Positions 32,144-39,783 of a stretch of 39,783 nt of DNA are shown here, one piece after another. Position numbers and translations under genes: made by a program. The DNA is taken from assembly GCF_001440035.1 (NCBI RefSeq), contig NZ_LJYG01000101.1, positions 81,519-121,301 of the forward strand. The letters are read 5' to 3'. This DNA is from Bradyrhizobium manausense (lineage in GTDB: Bacteria; Pseudomonadota; Alphaproteobacteria; Rhizobiales; Xanthobacteraceae). Below the pieces are notes generated by a model, which was not told the origin of the DNA, did no database searches, and worked only from the letters and a program-made list of their open reading frames with translations. Each line of letters starts with the position of its first letter. Position 1 is the first letter of the stretch.

Positions 32144-33096
32144 TGATCGAGGCGGCCAAGATCTGGAACGAACCGAACAACAAGTCGCACTGGGATCTCC
32201 TGATCGACCCGGACTGGGTTATGTTCGCAAACCTTGCCGCCGCAGCGGGAAAGGCGATCCGCAGTACGAGGCCCCTACTTCCCATCGTTCTCGGCGGCAT
32301 CTCGCCGATCGATCCGTCCTTCATGCGCAACATGCAAAGCCGCGGCGTGCTCGACCATTTTGATGCGGTCGCCGTGCACGGCTTTCCGCTCGACTGGAAC
32401 CTGTGGCAGATCGGTGAGTGGCCCGCCAAACTCGAGGAGATCAAGGCCGTCAGCAACTTGCCCGTGTGGGTGACGGAGGTCGGCGTCTCCTCGTTCGGCG
32501 CCGAAGAGGTGCAAGCCTGGGGCCTGTCGCGCACCGCCGAGCTGCTGATCGGCCGGGCTCCGCGTATCCATTGGTACAGCCTTTTCGACCTTCCTTCTGC
32601 CTGGGAGGCGACGACGCGACACAAGGAAGCCGAAGGCTCCTCCTACTACCGGCATTTCCACATGGGCCTGCTGCGCGAGGACGGCACGCCCAAAGCCGCC
32701 GCCGATCTGTTCTGCGCCTACGCGCCCGCCATGGGCCTGTGCCAGTGGTTCCATTTCGAGGATCACCGCCTCCACGACGCAGTGCACTGGATGCACCGTC
32801 TTGGGGTGACTCACTTGCGGACCGGTCTGTCATGGGCCGACAGCTTCCGCCCCAATGCGCTCGACTGGTTTGACCGCCAGATGGAGGCGTTGGCGGAGTT
32901 CCAGGTCACGGTCACGTTCTGCTTCACGCCCGAACATCGGGGCATAGAGCCTCATCACACCAGCCCGCCGCTGGACGTCAATGAATTTGCCGATTTCTGC
33001 GCGTCGATGGTCGATCGCTACTGTACCAGAACCGGTGTTGCATCTTCCCCGGCCTCGGCTGATCCTCCCATCGCAGAGCCAACATGCGTGCCCTAA
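32143..33096 (+). CDS. Glycoside hydrolase-like protein with apparently permuted barrel
   Basis: Protein of 317 residues resembling clan-A (GH39/GH5-like) TIM-barrel enzymes. [12 protein letters not shown] sets acid/base Glu10 (barrel strand 4), [11 protein letters not shown] sets nucleophile Glu112 (strand 7), and [10 protein letters not shown] is strand 8. Then comes [14 protein letters not shown] (from Met197), [13 protein letters not shown] and [13 protein letters not shown], which look like the usual N-terminal strands 1-3, ending [10 protein letters not shown] before an unrelated tail. Thus the N-terminal third of the barrel is at the C-terminus, or pieces of two tandem copies remain. 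The start overlaps the methyltransferase stop. It may cleave or transfer a glycoside, or be inactive. Confidence 0.75.
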   Translation: MIEAAKIWNEPNNKSHWDLLIDPDWVMFANLAAAAGKAIRSTRPLLPIVLGGISPIDPSFMRNMQSRGVLDHFDAVAVHGFPLDWNLWQIGEWPAKLEEIKAVSNLPVWVTEVGVSSFGAEEVQAWGLSRTAELLIGRAPRIHWYSLFDLPSAWEATTRHKEAEGSSYYRHFHMGLLREDGTPKAAADLFCAYAPAMGLCQWFHFEDHRLHDAVHWMHRLGVTHLRTGLSWADSFRPNALDWFDRQMEALAEFQVTVTFCFTPEHRGIEPHHTSPPLDVNEFADFCASMVDRYCTRTGVASSPASADPPIAEPTCVP

Positions 33097-34289
33097 TCCT
33101 GGTCATGGATTCCGTCGGCATCGGCGCCGCGCCGGATGCGGCCCGCTACGGCGACGAAGGCGCCGATACCGTCGGTCACATCGCGGAAGCCTGCACGGCT
33201 GGACACGCCGACAGCAACGTGCGCGAGGGGCCGCTCCGGATTCCCAATCTCCTGGCGCTCGGCCTCGGGGAGGCCTGCCGCCTCGCCACGGGGCGCGTAC
33301 CGCCGGGACTGGAGGCTCAGGTGCAGCACCGACAATTCGGATGCGCCAGCGAGATTTCGAAGGGCAAGGACACGCCCTCAGGACATTGGGAGATCGCCGG
33401 TGTACCCGTCCCGTTCGACTGGGGCTATTTCCCGCGCACGAGGCCGTGCTTTCCCGCAGAATTGACGAAAGGCTTGTGCGAGCAAGCCGGATTGCCTGGC
33501 ATCCTCGGAGATTGCCACGCCTCGGGGACCGAGATCATTGCCGAGTTCGGCGAGCGGCACATGCAGACGGGAATGCCGATCTGCTACACGTCCGCCGACA
33601 GCGTGTTCCAGATCGCGGCACATGAGGAGACTTTCGGCCTCGAACGTCTCTATTGCATCTGCGCGATTGCGAGGCGGCTGATCGATCCCCTCAAGATCGG
33701 CCGCGTCATTGCGAGGCCATTCGCCGGCACAACCGCGCGCGATTTCAAGCGGACCGCGCACCGTCGCGACTTTTCCGTACCGCCGCCCGGAAGCACAATC
33801 CTCGACCTCGCCACAAGCGCCGGTCGCGACATCGTGACGATCGGCAAGATCGACGACATCTTCGCCCATCGCGGGACCGGGCGAAACATGCGGGGCGACG
33901 GCAACATGGCGCTGTTCGATGCCACCCTGAAAGGGCTGGCGAGCCTGGCGGACGAAGGACTACTGTTCGCAAACTTCATCGATTTCGACACGCTCCACGG
34001 CCATCGCCGCGACGTGGCCGGCTATGCCGCGGCACTCGAAGCCTTCGACGAACGCCTCCCGGAGTTATCGTCCCGCCTGCGAAGCGGTGACCTTCTGATC
34101 ATCACCGCCGATCACGGTTGCGATCCGACCTGGAGCGGCACCGATCACACCCGCGAACAGGTGCCGATCCTTGCCTGGCCGACGCAATCATCTTCGCCAA
34201 TCGGCAAGCGTACCGGCTTTGCCGATATCGGCGCGACCGCGGCAAGGCATCTCGGCCTGCCCGCCGCCCTTCGGGGGGCGCACTTCTAG
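33084..34289 (+). CDS. deoB: Phosphopentomutase
   Basis: Enzyme of 401 residues that interconverts ribose 1- and 5-phosphates (and deoxyribose forms). It has the alkaline-phosphatase-like metal site: [13 protein letters not shown] with Asp9, the activating phosphothreonine Thr97 in [23 protein letters not shown], and [20 protein letters not shown]. Length is normal and it appears intact. Its usual neighbours are nucleoside catabolic genes; here it sits among glycosyl genes and overlaps the previous gene by 13 bases. It may feed ribose 1-phosphate into the pathway or may have been inserted by chance. Confidence 0.93.
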   Translation: MRALILVMDSVGIGAAPDAARYGDEGADTVGHIAEACTAGHADSNVREGPLRIPNLLALGLGEACRLATGRVPPGLEAQVQHRQFGCASEISKGKDTPSGHWEIAGVPVPFDWGYFPRTRPCFPAELTKGLCEQAGLPGILGDCHASGTEIIAEFGERHMQTGMPICYTSADSVFQIAAHEETFGLERLYCICAIARRLIDPLKIGRVIARPFAGTTARDFKRTAHRRDFSVPPPGSTILDLATSAGRDIVTIGKIDDIFAHRGTGRNMRGDGNMALFDATLKGLASLADEGLLFANFIDFDTLHGHRRDVAGYAAALEAFDERLPELSSRLRSGDLLIITADHGCDPTWSGTDHTREQVPILAWPTQSSSPIGKRTGFADIGATAARHLGLPAALRGAHF

Positions 34290-34323
34290 CCACCGGCAGC
34301 CCGCCGATTCACCTCGGTTATTG

Positions 34324-34333
34324 ATCCAGGTTA
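34324..34333 (+). promoter_or_regulatory. Upstream ATCCAGGTTA element, copy 2
   Basis: Second copy of ATCCAGGTTA (first at 27635-27644), 27 bases before the GGAAC at 34361. Confidence 0.35.
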
Positions 34334-34360
34334 GAGAAATATTCGTTTGTACATTTTCGA

Positions 34361-34385
34361 GGAACGAACATTCCTTGCATCGCTT
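34361..34385 (+). promoter_or_regulatory. EcfG-like promoter of the second half of the cluster
   Basis: GGAAC (34361-34365), 16 bases, GCTT (34382-34385), 114 bases before ATG 34500. Weak -10, but positions 34359-34376 match the strong promoter at 27704-27721 in 17 of 18 bases. Confidence 0.45.
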
Positions 34386-34499
34386 CTGACTCCAAACGTG
34401 ACCGGCGCGCGGGTCGTCCGACCACCCAGCAAGTGCGCTTCACCAGACATCATCGACCGGTCCCGGGTGGCTCGGTCTCGCGGTTGTACGGAGCGGTGA

Positions 34500-35612
34500 A
34501 TGACGCGAGTATTGATCACAGGGGGCGCCGGCTTCATCGGCTCTCATGCGGCGGATGTGCTGCTCGCCGCCGGCTACGAGATCCGCCTGCTCGACAACCT
34601 CTCGCCCCAAGTCCACGGCGGCAACCGCCAGCGCCCCTCATATCTCGCCGACGATGCCGAACTCATAGTGGGTGACGTCACCGACAGCGTCGCCGTAGAA
34701 CACGCCCTGCGCGGCGCCGACATGGTCCTGCATCTGGCGTCCGCGGTCGGCGTGGGGCAGAGCATGTACGACATCGAGCCCTATGTACGAACCAATGAGC
34801 TCGGTACCGCTGTGCTGCTTCAGGCGCTGTCGAAGCGTCCGGTCGCGCGGCTTGTGGTCGCCTCTTCCATGAGCATCTACGGCGAAGGGCTCTATCGCAG
34901 GCCCGATCAAAGCGTCGTCTCCTGCGACGAACGTTCGATCAAGCAGCTCCGCAGCGGTGAGTGGGAGTTGCGCGACAGGGCAGGCGATCCGCTCATCCCG
35001 GTGGCTACCCCGGAAAGCAAGTTGCCCTCGCTTAGCTCGGTATATGCCCTGAACAAGTTTGCGCAGGAGCGCATGTGCCTGATCACCGGCAAGGCTTACG
35101 GGATCCCGACCGTGGCGCTGCGCTTCTTCAACGTGTTTGGCCCGCGCCAGGCCCTGTCGAATCCATACACAGGCGTGCTCGCGATCTTTGCCGCACGCCT
35201 GCTCAACGGACGGCCACCGCTCGTGTTCGAGGACGGCGAACAACGGCGCGACTTCGTCCACGTCCACGACGTCGCGCGTGCCTGTCGCATTGCCCTGGAA
35301 GCGGAGCAAACGCAGGATGTCTTCAACATCGGTTCGGGCCAAAGCCGGACCATCCTGTCGGTTGCGGAGGACCTCGCAGAGGTCATGGGCCGCAGCGACA
35401 TCGCCCCGGAGATCACGCGAAAGTACCGTGCAGGTGACATCCGGCACTGCTTCGCCGATATCGGCAAGTCGCGCGATCTCCTCGGCTTCGAGCCGCACGT
35501 CGCCTTCAAAGATGGCCTCAAGGAGCTCGCGGACTATCTCGCCGACCAGATCGCCGACGACCAGGCCGAGCGGGCGACCCAGGAACTGCTGCAACGAGGA
35601 TTGGTCGCGTGA
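34500..35612 (+). CDS. NAD-dependent nucleotide-sugar epimerase/dehydratase 1
   Basis: Extended SDR of 370 residues: TGGAGFIGS at 8-16 binds NAD, VLHLASAVGVGQSMYD follows, ASSMSIYGEG holds the catalytic Ser, and SVYALNKFAQE the Tyr-x3-Lys pair. FNVFGPRQALSNPYTGV and RRDFVHVHDVARA are typical of UDP-glucose 4-epimerase-like enzymes. It probably changes the sugar of an NDP-sugar made by the nucleotidyltransferase at 30579. The start follows a 210-base gap containing the second promoter; its stop overlaps the next gene. Confidence 0.9.
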   Translation: MTRVLITGGAGFIGSHAADVLLAAGYEIRLLDNLSPQVHGGNRQRPSYLADDAELIVGDVTDSVAVEHALRGADMVLHLASAVGVGQSMYDIEPYVRTNELGTAVLLQALSKRPVARLVVASSMSIYGEGLYRRPDQSVVSCDERSIKQLRSGEWELRDRAGDPLIPVATPESKLPSLSSVYALNKFAQERMCLITGKAYGIPTVALRFFNVFGPRQALSNPYTGVLAIFAARLLNGRPPLVFEDGEQRRDFVHVHDVARACRIALEAEQTQDVFNIGSGQSRTILSVAEDLAEVMGRSDIAPEITRKYRAGDIRHCFADIGKSRDLLGFEPHVAFKDGLKELADYLADQIADDQAERATQELLQRGLVA

Positions 35613-36676
35613 TGAATGAGCGAGACAACAGGCCCGTCCTGATCACCGGTGGCTGCGGCTTCATCGGCTGCAATCTTGCCGACCGGCTGGCCCACCGCGG
35701 GGAGCGAGTCCTGGTTCTGGACAACCTGGCCCGTGCCGGCGTGCGCGAGAACGCACAATGGCTGAAGGCCAGATATGGCGATCTCGTCACCATCACGGTC
35801 GCCGACATCAGGGAGCCAATTCCCGTGATCGATGCCGTGCGCGAGGCACGCGCCGTGCTGCATCTGGCAGCCCAGGTCGCCGTCACCGACAGCGTCAGCG
35901 ACCCGGCTGCCGATTTCGAGATCAACGCACACGGTACCCTCAACGTGCTCGAAGCGGTCCGGCTGCACAACAGCACCGCGCCGGTCGTGTTCGCGTCTAC
36001 CAACAAGGTCTACGGCCGCCTGATCGAGGACGGCGAGATCACGCTCAGCGGCCGCCGCTATACGCCTACCGGCCCCCGGCTGGCGGATGGCATCTCCGAG
36101 AACGCACCGCTCGATTTCTATAGTCCGTATGGCTGCTCCAAGGGAACGGCGGACCAGTACGTCCACGACTATGCACGGGTCTACGGCCTTCAGACCGTGG
36201 TGATGCGGATGAGCTGCATCTACGGACCGCGCCAGTTCGGCACCGAGGACCAGGGCTGGATCGCGCATTTCCTGCTGAGCGCGATCCGCGGCAAGCCAAT
36301 CACGATCTATGGCGACGGCCATCAAGTTCGCGACGCCTTGCATGTGTCGGATGCGACGGCTGCGTGGCTTGCAGTGCTTGACCGGATCGCACTCGCGCGG
36401 GGACGCGTGTTCAATCTCGGTGGCGGCTCCGCAAATGCGGTCAGCCTTCGCGAGCTCATCGACCACATTGCCGAATTGACCGGCCGCGAGGTCACTTACC
36501 GCTTTGCCGATTGGCGTCCGGGCGACCAGCCCTGGTACGTCACCGATACGCGTGCGCTGTCGACCGCGCTCGGATGGTCGCCGCAGGTGCCCTTCGCCGA
36601 GGGCCTTCGCTCTCTCCACGCCTGGCTGGACACTCGCTTCGGAGCAGCTCACGACAGCCGCGAGGCTCTCGCATGA
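35612..36676 (+). CDS. NAD-dependent nucleotide-sugar epimerase/dehydratase 2
   Basis: Extended SDR of 354 residues. TGGCGFIGCN binds NAD, and SPYGCSKGTADQYVHDYARVYGL carries the Tyr-x3-Lys pair. ASTNKVYG and RMSCIYGPRQFGTEDQGWIAHF make it look like CDP-paratose/tyvelose 2-epimerase-type enzymes rather than a standard GalE. It is not a close copy of its neighbour, so the two likely act in sequence or on different sugars. ATG 35612 (or GTG one codon earlier) overlaps the previous stop. Confidence 0.9.
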   Translation: MNERDNRPVLITGGCGFIGCNLADRLAHRGERVLVLDNLARAGVRENAQWLKARYGDLVTITVADIREPIPVIDAVREARAVLHLAAQVAVTDSVSDPAADFEINAHGTLNVLEAVRLHNSTAPVVFASTNKVYGRLIEDGEITLSGRRYTPTGPRLADGISENAPLDFYSPYGCSKGTADQYVHDYARVYGLQTVVMRMSCIYGPRQFGTEDQGWIAHFLLSAIRGKPITIYGDGHQVRDALHVSDATAAWLAVLDRIALARGRVFNLGGGSANAVSLRELIDHIAELTGREVTYRFADWRPGDQPWYVTDTRALSTALGWSPQVPFAEGLRSLHAWLDTRFGAAHDSREALA

Positions 36677-37959
36677 CGCGCGTGGCCCTGATCAATCCGA
36701 ATTGGGATTTTAGCGGCAGCATCTATTTCGGCTGCCGCTCCCCCCACCTTCCGCTCGAGCTCGGGATCTCCGAGCATCACCTGAAGGCGGCAGGGCATCG
36801 GACGCTGCTGCTCGATGCACACATGTTCGATCTTTCATTCCAGAACATAGAAGCCGAGCTGCGCGCGTTCGGCCCCGACCTGATCGTCATCAGCACAGCG
36901 CCGACCTACCTGTTCTGGCGCTGCGCACCGCCGGAACTGCGCGTGCCGCAGGAGCTTGCATTGGCGGTACGGGATCTTGCGCCGACCCTGGTCTCGGTCG
37001 GGCCGCATGGCTCGACGACGCCGCGGGCGGCTCTCAGGAAGCTCGCCGTCGACATCGTCGTGATGGGCGAGTGCGAGGCATCCTTGCTGCGCCTCGCCAA
37101 TGGCGAACGCGATTTTTCCGGCCTGTGCTTTGCGGACGGCGCCTCGGTCCGGGTCATTGGCGGCCCGCAGGCGGTCGACTTCAGCGATCAGCCAGCGCTC
37201 GACTGGCCGGATGAGTTGATCCGGCGTCATCATCACCATCATCACCGTTTCGAGGCCGCGCCGGCAGGCCCCGGCGCAGAAGTCGAGGCGTCGCGGGGAT
37301 GCCCATACAGCTGCACCTTCTGCGCCAAGGAGAATTTCCGCAATGCCTATCGCAAGCGGCCGCCCGCCATCATTCTCGACGAGATCGATCGCCTGCGCGG
37401 ACAAGGCGTCCAATATGTCTACTTCATCGACGAGATCTTCCTGCCCAATCCCGAGCTGCTGGACGGGCTGAGCGCGCGGGGCCTCAAGTTCGGTGTGCAG
37501 ACGCGCATCGATCTGTGGAAACCGGACATGCTCGCTTTGCTCGGCCGCGCCGGTTGCGTCTCGATCGAGGCCGGGGTCGAGAGTCTCACCGTCGAGGGAC
37601 GCGCCGCGCTCGCCAAGAACTGCAAGATGACCACCGACCAGCTCGCCGATCGTCTGGTCGAAGCTCGTCGTCACGTGCCCTTCGTGCAAGCAAACCTGAT
37701 CGAGGTGCCCGAAGACGAGGATCCTGTTGTACAGCGCTGGCGCCGCAAGATGCAGGATGCGGGGATCTGGGCGAACGATCCGGTTCCGCTTTATCCGTAT
37801 CCTGGTTCGCCAGATTATCGAAAGCTCTGGGGGGAAGCTGACGATTTCGCCTGGGAGCGCGCCCACCGCCACTATCTGGCGATGTTCGATCAGTTCAGCG
37901 ACGTGCAGAACGATCGGCCAGCCCCGCTCGAGGCTCTCGAACTCCAGGTGGCATCATGA
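36673..37959 (+). CDS. B12-binding-domain radical SAM enzyme (TIGR04295-like)
   Basis: Protein of 428 residues. The N-terminal part (about 1-160) has the cobalamin-binding fold (VALINPNWDFSGS, LELGISEHHLKAAGH, DLIVISTAPTY, VMGECE). The radical SAM core follows with C210-PYSC214-TFC217 for the 4Fe-4S cluster, YFIDEIFLPN and SIEAGVESL. A run of six His at 186-191 lies in the linker. Relatives recalled as TIGR04295 occur beside TIGR04290 methyltransferases and glycosyltransferases. Such enzymes perform radical methylation or rearrangement on unreactive carbons; here the substrate is probably a sugar or inositol intermediate. Overlaps on both sides show translational coupling. Confidence 0.9.
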   Translation: MTRVALINPNWDFSGSIYFGCRSPHLPLELGISEHHLKAAGHRTLLLDAHMFDLSFQNIEAELRAFGPDLIVISTAPTYLFWRCAPPELRVPQELALAVRDLAPTLVSVGPHGSTTPRAALRKLAVDIVVMGECEASLLRLANGERDFSGLCFADGASVRVIGGPQAVDFSDQPALDWPDELIRRHHHHHHRFEAAPAGPGAEVEASRGCPYSCTFCAKENFRNAYRKRPPAIILDEIDRLRGQGVQYVYFIDEIFLPNPELLDGLSARGLKFGVQTRIDLWKPDMLALLGRAGCVSIEAGVESLTVEGRAALAKNCKMTTDQLADRLVEARRHVPFVQANLIEVPEDEDPVVQRWRRKMQDAGIWANDPVPLYPYPGSPDYRKLWGEADDFAWERAHRHYLAMFDQFSDVQNDRPAPLEALELQVAS

Positions 37960-39065
37960 GCGCGGCTTCAGCCATCAACATCCTGATGACGGCTGATACG
38001 GTCGGCGGCGTGTGGACCTATGCTTCCGCGCTCGCCTCAAGTCTAGCGGCATCCGGCGCCAACGTCACCTTGGTGACAATAGGTCCACCTCCGCGCGCCG
38101 ATCAGCGCGAGATGTTTTGCGGCTCGCGCGTGCGGTTGATCGAGACAAATCTGGCGCTTGAATGGCAGGATCCGGAAGGTCACGATCTTGCCCACGCAAA
38201 GCGTATCCTCGCCGAACTCGAAATCCAATTCAGACCCGATATCGTTCACCTCAACAGCTTTCGGGAGGCGACATTCCGATGGAGCGTGCCGACGGTTGTC
38301 GTGGCGCACTCCTGCGTCAATTCGTGGGCGCTGGCCTGCCGGGATACGGCCTGGCTCAACGAGCCCCGATGGAATCGCTATACTGAGGCGGTCGCCTCGG
38401 CACTCGACAGCGCCCGGGCCTGGGTTTGCCCGAGCCAGTCATTCCATGATGACATCGTTAAGATCTATCACCCTTCGTCGCCTGGCGCGGTGATCTGGAA
38501 CGGTATTGCCCCCGGGGATCTACCCCATCGCAAGCGCGAGTTGATCCTGGCCGCGGGCCGCCTCTGGGATCGCGCCAAGAATATCGAGACGTTGGCGGCC
38601 GCGGCTCCTGGTCTCGACTGGCCGGTTCACGTCGCCGGCCCCGGCGGCACAGATTCGCCTGACATCACCTGGCTCGGACAGTTACCGCAGCCTGACTTGC
38701 ATGAACGGCTCCAGCACGCAGCGATCTTTGCGAGCCCCGCACGCTACGAGCCGTTTGGCCTCTCCGTTCTGGAAGCTGCCGCAGCCGGCTGCGCGCTCGT
38801 CCTCTCCGATATACCGACCTTCCGGGAATTATGGAGTGGAGCAGCGCTGTTCTTCGATCCCTCCGACAGCCCAACACTGCACAGACTCTTGGCTGATCTC
38901 TGTTTCGATGATCTCGAAAGGGCACAATTGCAGCGCCGCGCGTACGAACATTCCCTGACGTATTCACTGGCACGCACCACGAGTGCCTATCTCAAGCTCT
39001 ATGAAGAGCTGCTCACCTCAGAGCGTGCGTCAGCACCGCACAGCCGCATCGAGGTGCGCGCATGA
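37956..39065 (+). CDS. GT4-family glycosyltransferase
   Basis: Retaining GT-B glycosyltransferase of 369 residues. The N-terminal half starts NILMTADTVGGVWTYASALA; the C-terminal half has LAAGRLWDRAKNIETL and the E-x7-E motif ARYEPFGLSVLEAAAAG with Glu265 and Glu273. This is the superfamily of MshA, which joins a sugar to inositol phosphate, and of many exopolysaccharide enzymes. With inositol-3-phosphate synthase in the same train, inositol phosphate is a reasonable acceptor, though unproven. ATG 37956 overlaps the radical SAM stop. Confidence 0.9.
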   Translation: MSAASAINILMTADTVGGVWTYASALASSLAASGANVTLVTIGPPPRADQREMFCGSRVRLIETNLALEWQDPEGHDLAHAKRILAELEIQFRPDIVHLNSFREATFRWSVPTVVVAHSCVNSWALACRDTAWLNEPRWNRYTEAVASALDSARAWVCPSQSFHDDIVKIYHPSSPGAVIWNGIAPGDLPHRKRELILAAGRLWDRAKNIETLAAAAPGLDWPVHVAGPGGTDSPDITWLGQLPQPDLHERLQHAAIFASPARYEPFGLSVLEAAAAGCALVLSDIPTFRELWSGAALFFDPSDSPTLHRLLADLCFDDLERAQLQRRAYEHSLTYSLARTTSAYLKLYEELLTSERASAPHSRIEVRA

Positions 39066-39783
39066 AGTGTGTTCTGTTTTATCACGCGTTCACGTCCTGC
39101 TGGAACAATGGCAATGCTCACTTCCTGCGGGGTTACGCCCGCGAGCTGGCCGCGCTCGGCCATGAGGTCGTGGTGTTCGAGCCGATCGACGGATGGAGCC
39201 GGCTGAATGCGATCCGCGAAATCGGCGGCGAGGCCATACAAGACGTCGGCCGGCTTTTCCCTGGCGTCTCCGTTCGTCGCTACGACGCCGCGCTCGACTT
39301 CGACGAAGCGCTTGATGGCGCCGGTCTCGTGATTGTGCATGAGTGGAATTCGCCCGATGTGATCGAGCGGGTCGGACGCAGGCGCGCCCACGGTACGCCC
39401 TTTACTCTGCTGTTTCACGACACGCACCATCGAGCGGTCACGGCGCCGGATGAACTCGCGCAGTTCGACCTGGATGCGTTTGACGGCGTTCTCGCCTTTG
39501 GCGAGGTCCTCCGTCAAATCTACATGAAACTGGGTTGGGGCAACCGCGCCTATACCTGGCACGAGGCGGCGGATGTCGCCTTGTATCGTCCCATTCCCAA
39601 TGTTGAACGCGCCGAAGATCTGGTCTGGATCGGGAATTGGGGCGATGGAGAACGCAGCGCCGAACTCAACGAATTTCTGGTCGATCCCGTCGCCGAGCTG
39701 AGCCTGCAGGCAAGCGTCTATGGCGTGCGCTATTCGGACGACGCCATCCACACGATCCGGACCGCCGGTATCCGGTATGGCGG
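39062..39783 (+). CDS. CgeB-like glycosyltransferase 2, cut by the window end
   Basis: Partial gene of at least 240 codons with no stop before the window edge, read directly from the sequence. It starts MKCVLFYHAFTSCWNNGNAHFLRGYARELAALGHEVVVFEP, the same beginning pattern as the CgeB-like gene at 29474, then VIVHEWNSPD, FHDTHHRAV and LVWIGNWGDGERSAEL. It should be a GT-B glycosyltransferase or closely related sugar-binding protein. ATG 39062 overlaps the previous stop, so the operon continues beyond the window. Confidence 0.82.
   Translation, partial: MKCVLFYHAFTSCWNNGNAHFLRGYARELAALGHEVVVFEPIDGWSRLNAIREIGGEAIQDVGRLFPGVSVRRYDAALDFDEALDGAGLVIVHEWNSPDVIERVGRRRAHGTPFTLLFHDTHHRAVTAPDELAQFDLDAFDGVLAFGEVLRQIYMKLGWGNRAYTWHEAADVALYRPIPNVERAEDLVWIGNWGDGERSAELNEFLVDPVAELSLQASVYGVRYSDDAIHTIRTAGIRYG

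Noticed and set aside
35534..36652. 372-aa minus-strand frame opposite the second epimerase
   Set aside because: Antisense to an intact SDR with NAD and Tyr-x3-Lys motifs.
1..39783. CRISPR arrays, tRNA or rRNA genes, insertion sequences, integrase sites
   Set aside because: No regularly spaced repeats, RNA gene signatures, transposase motifs or flanking inverted repeats were seen on reading both strands.

Overview
The window looks like chromosomal DNA of a GC-rich alphaproteobacterium of the Bradyrhizobium/Nitrobacteraceae type. The reasons are the coding bias, the family mix (DUF1236, DUF6894 and CsbD small stress proteins, an orphan TAXI binding protein, xoxF-xoxJ-xoxG, a caa3-type oxidase) and repeated promoter-like GGAAC-N16/17-cGTT sites, the signature of the alphaproteobacterial general stress sigma factor EcfG. 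This assignment is by eye; no rRNA or tRNA gene is present to confirm it. No insertion sequence, phage gene or CRISPR array was seen, and no stretch over 300 bases is empty once the small genes are counted.

Left part (1-10.6 kb): mostly single genes and pairs for stress tolerance. They are a DUF1236 secreted protein divergent from a TAXI-type binding protein, topoisomerase IB with a small partner gene, a divergent family I pyrophosphatase, a formate/nitrite-type channel, a Gly/Tyr-rich secreted protein, a manganese catalase fused to a DUF892 ferritin-like domain, a coiled-coil protein, a 57-aa membrane protein, a frameshifted DUF6894 gene, a YghA-like SDR and a phosphoesterase. Many have an EcfG-like site just upstream.

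Middle part (10.7-20.2 kb): a respiratory block. coxB (with fused cytochrome c), coxA, coxC, a small membrane protein and ctaG encode a caa3-type cytochrome c oxidase. Next come a secreted GlcG/HbpS-like protein and xoxF, xoxJ, xoxG plus a second cytochrome c. XoxF carries the residues of lanthanide-dependent PQQ alcohol dehydrogenases, so the block could carry electrons from periplasmic alcohol through cytochrome c to oxygen.

20.2-27.5 kb: a DUF4336-SDR fusion, a cation diffusion facilitator whose natural start seems to be an AUA, a GH13 alpha-glucosidase, CsbD, a Crp/Fnr regulator, and a two-gene operon with a glycosyltransferase-like protein.

Right part (27.8 kb to the end): a tightly overlapping gene train. 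It encodes inositol-3-phosphate synthase, a histidine phosphatase, a CgeB-like glycosyltransferase, a sugar nucleotidyltransferase, a methyltransferase, a glycoside hydrolase-like protein with apparently permuted barrel order, phosphopentomutase, two NAD-dependent sugar epimerases, a B12-binding radical SAM enzyme, a GT4 glycosyltransferase and a second CgeB-like protein running off the window. Both halves have promoters sharing an extended element with an EcfG-like -35. The best reading is a stress-induced pathway for an uncharacterised, probably inositol-linked, glycoconjugate. This is the most interesting system in the window.
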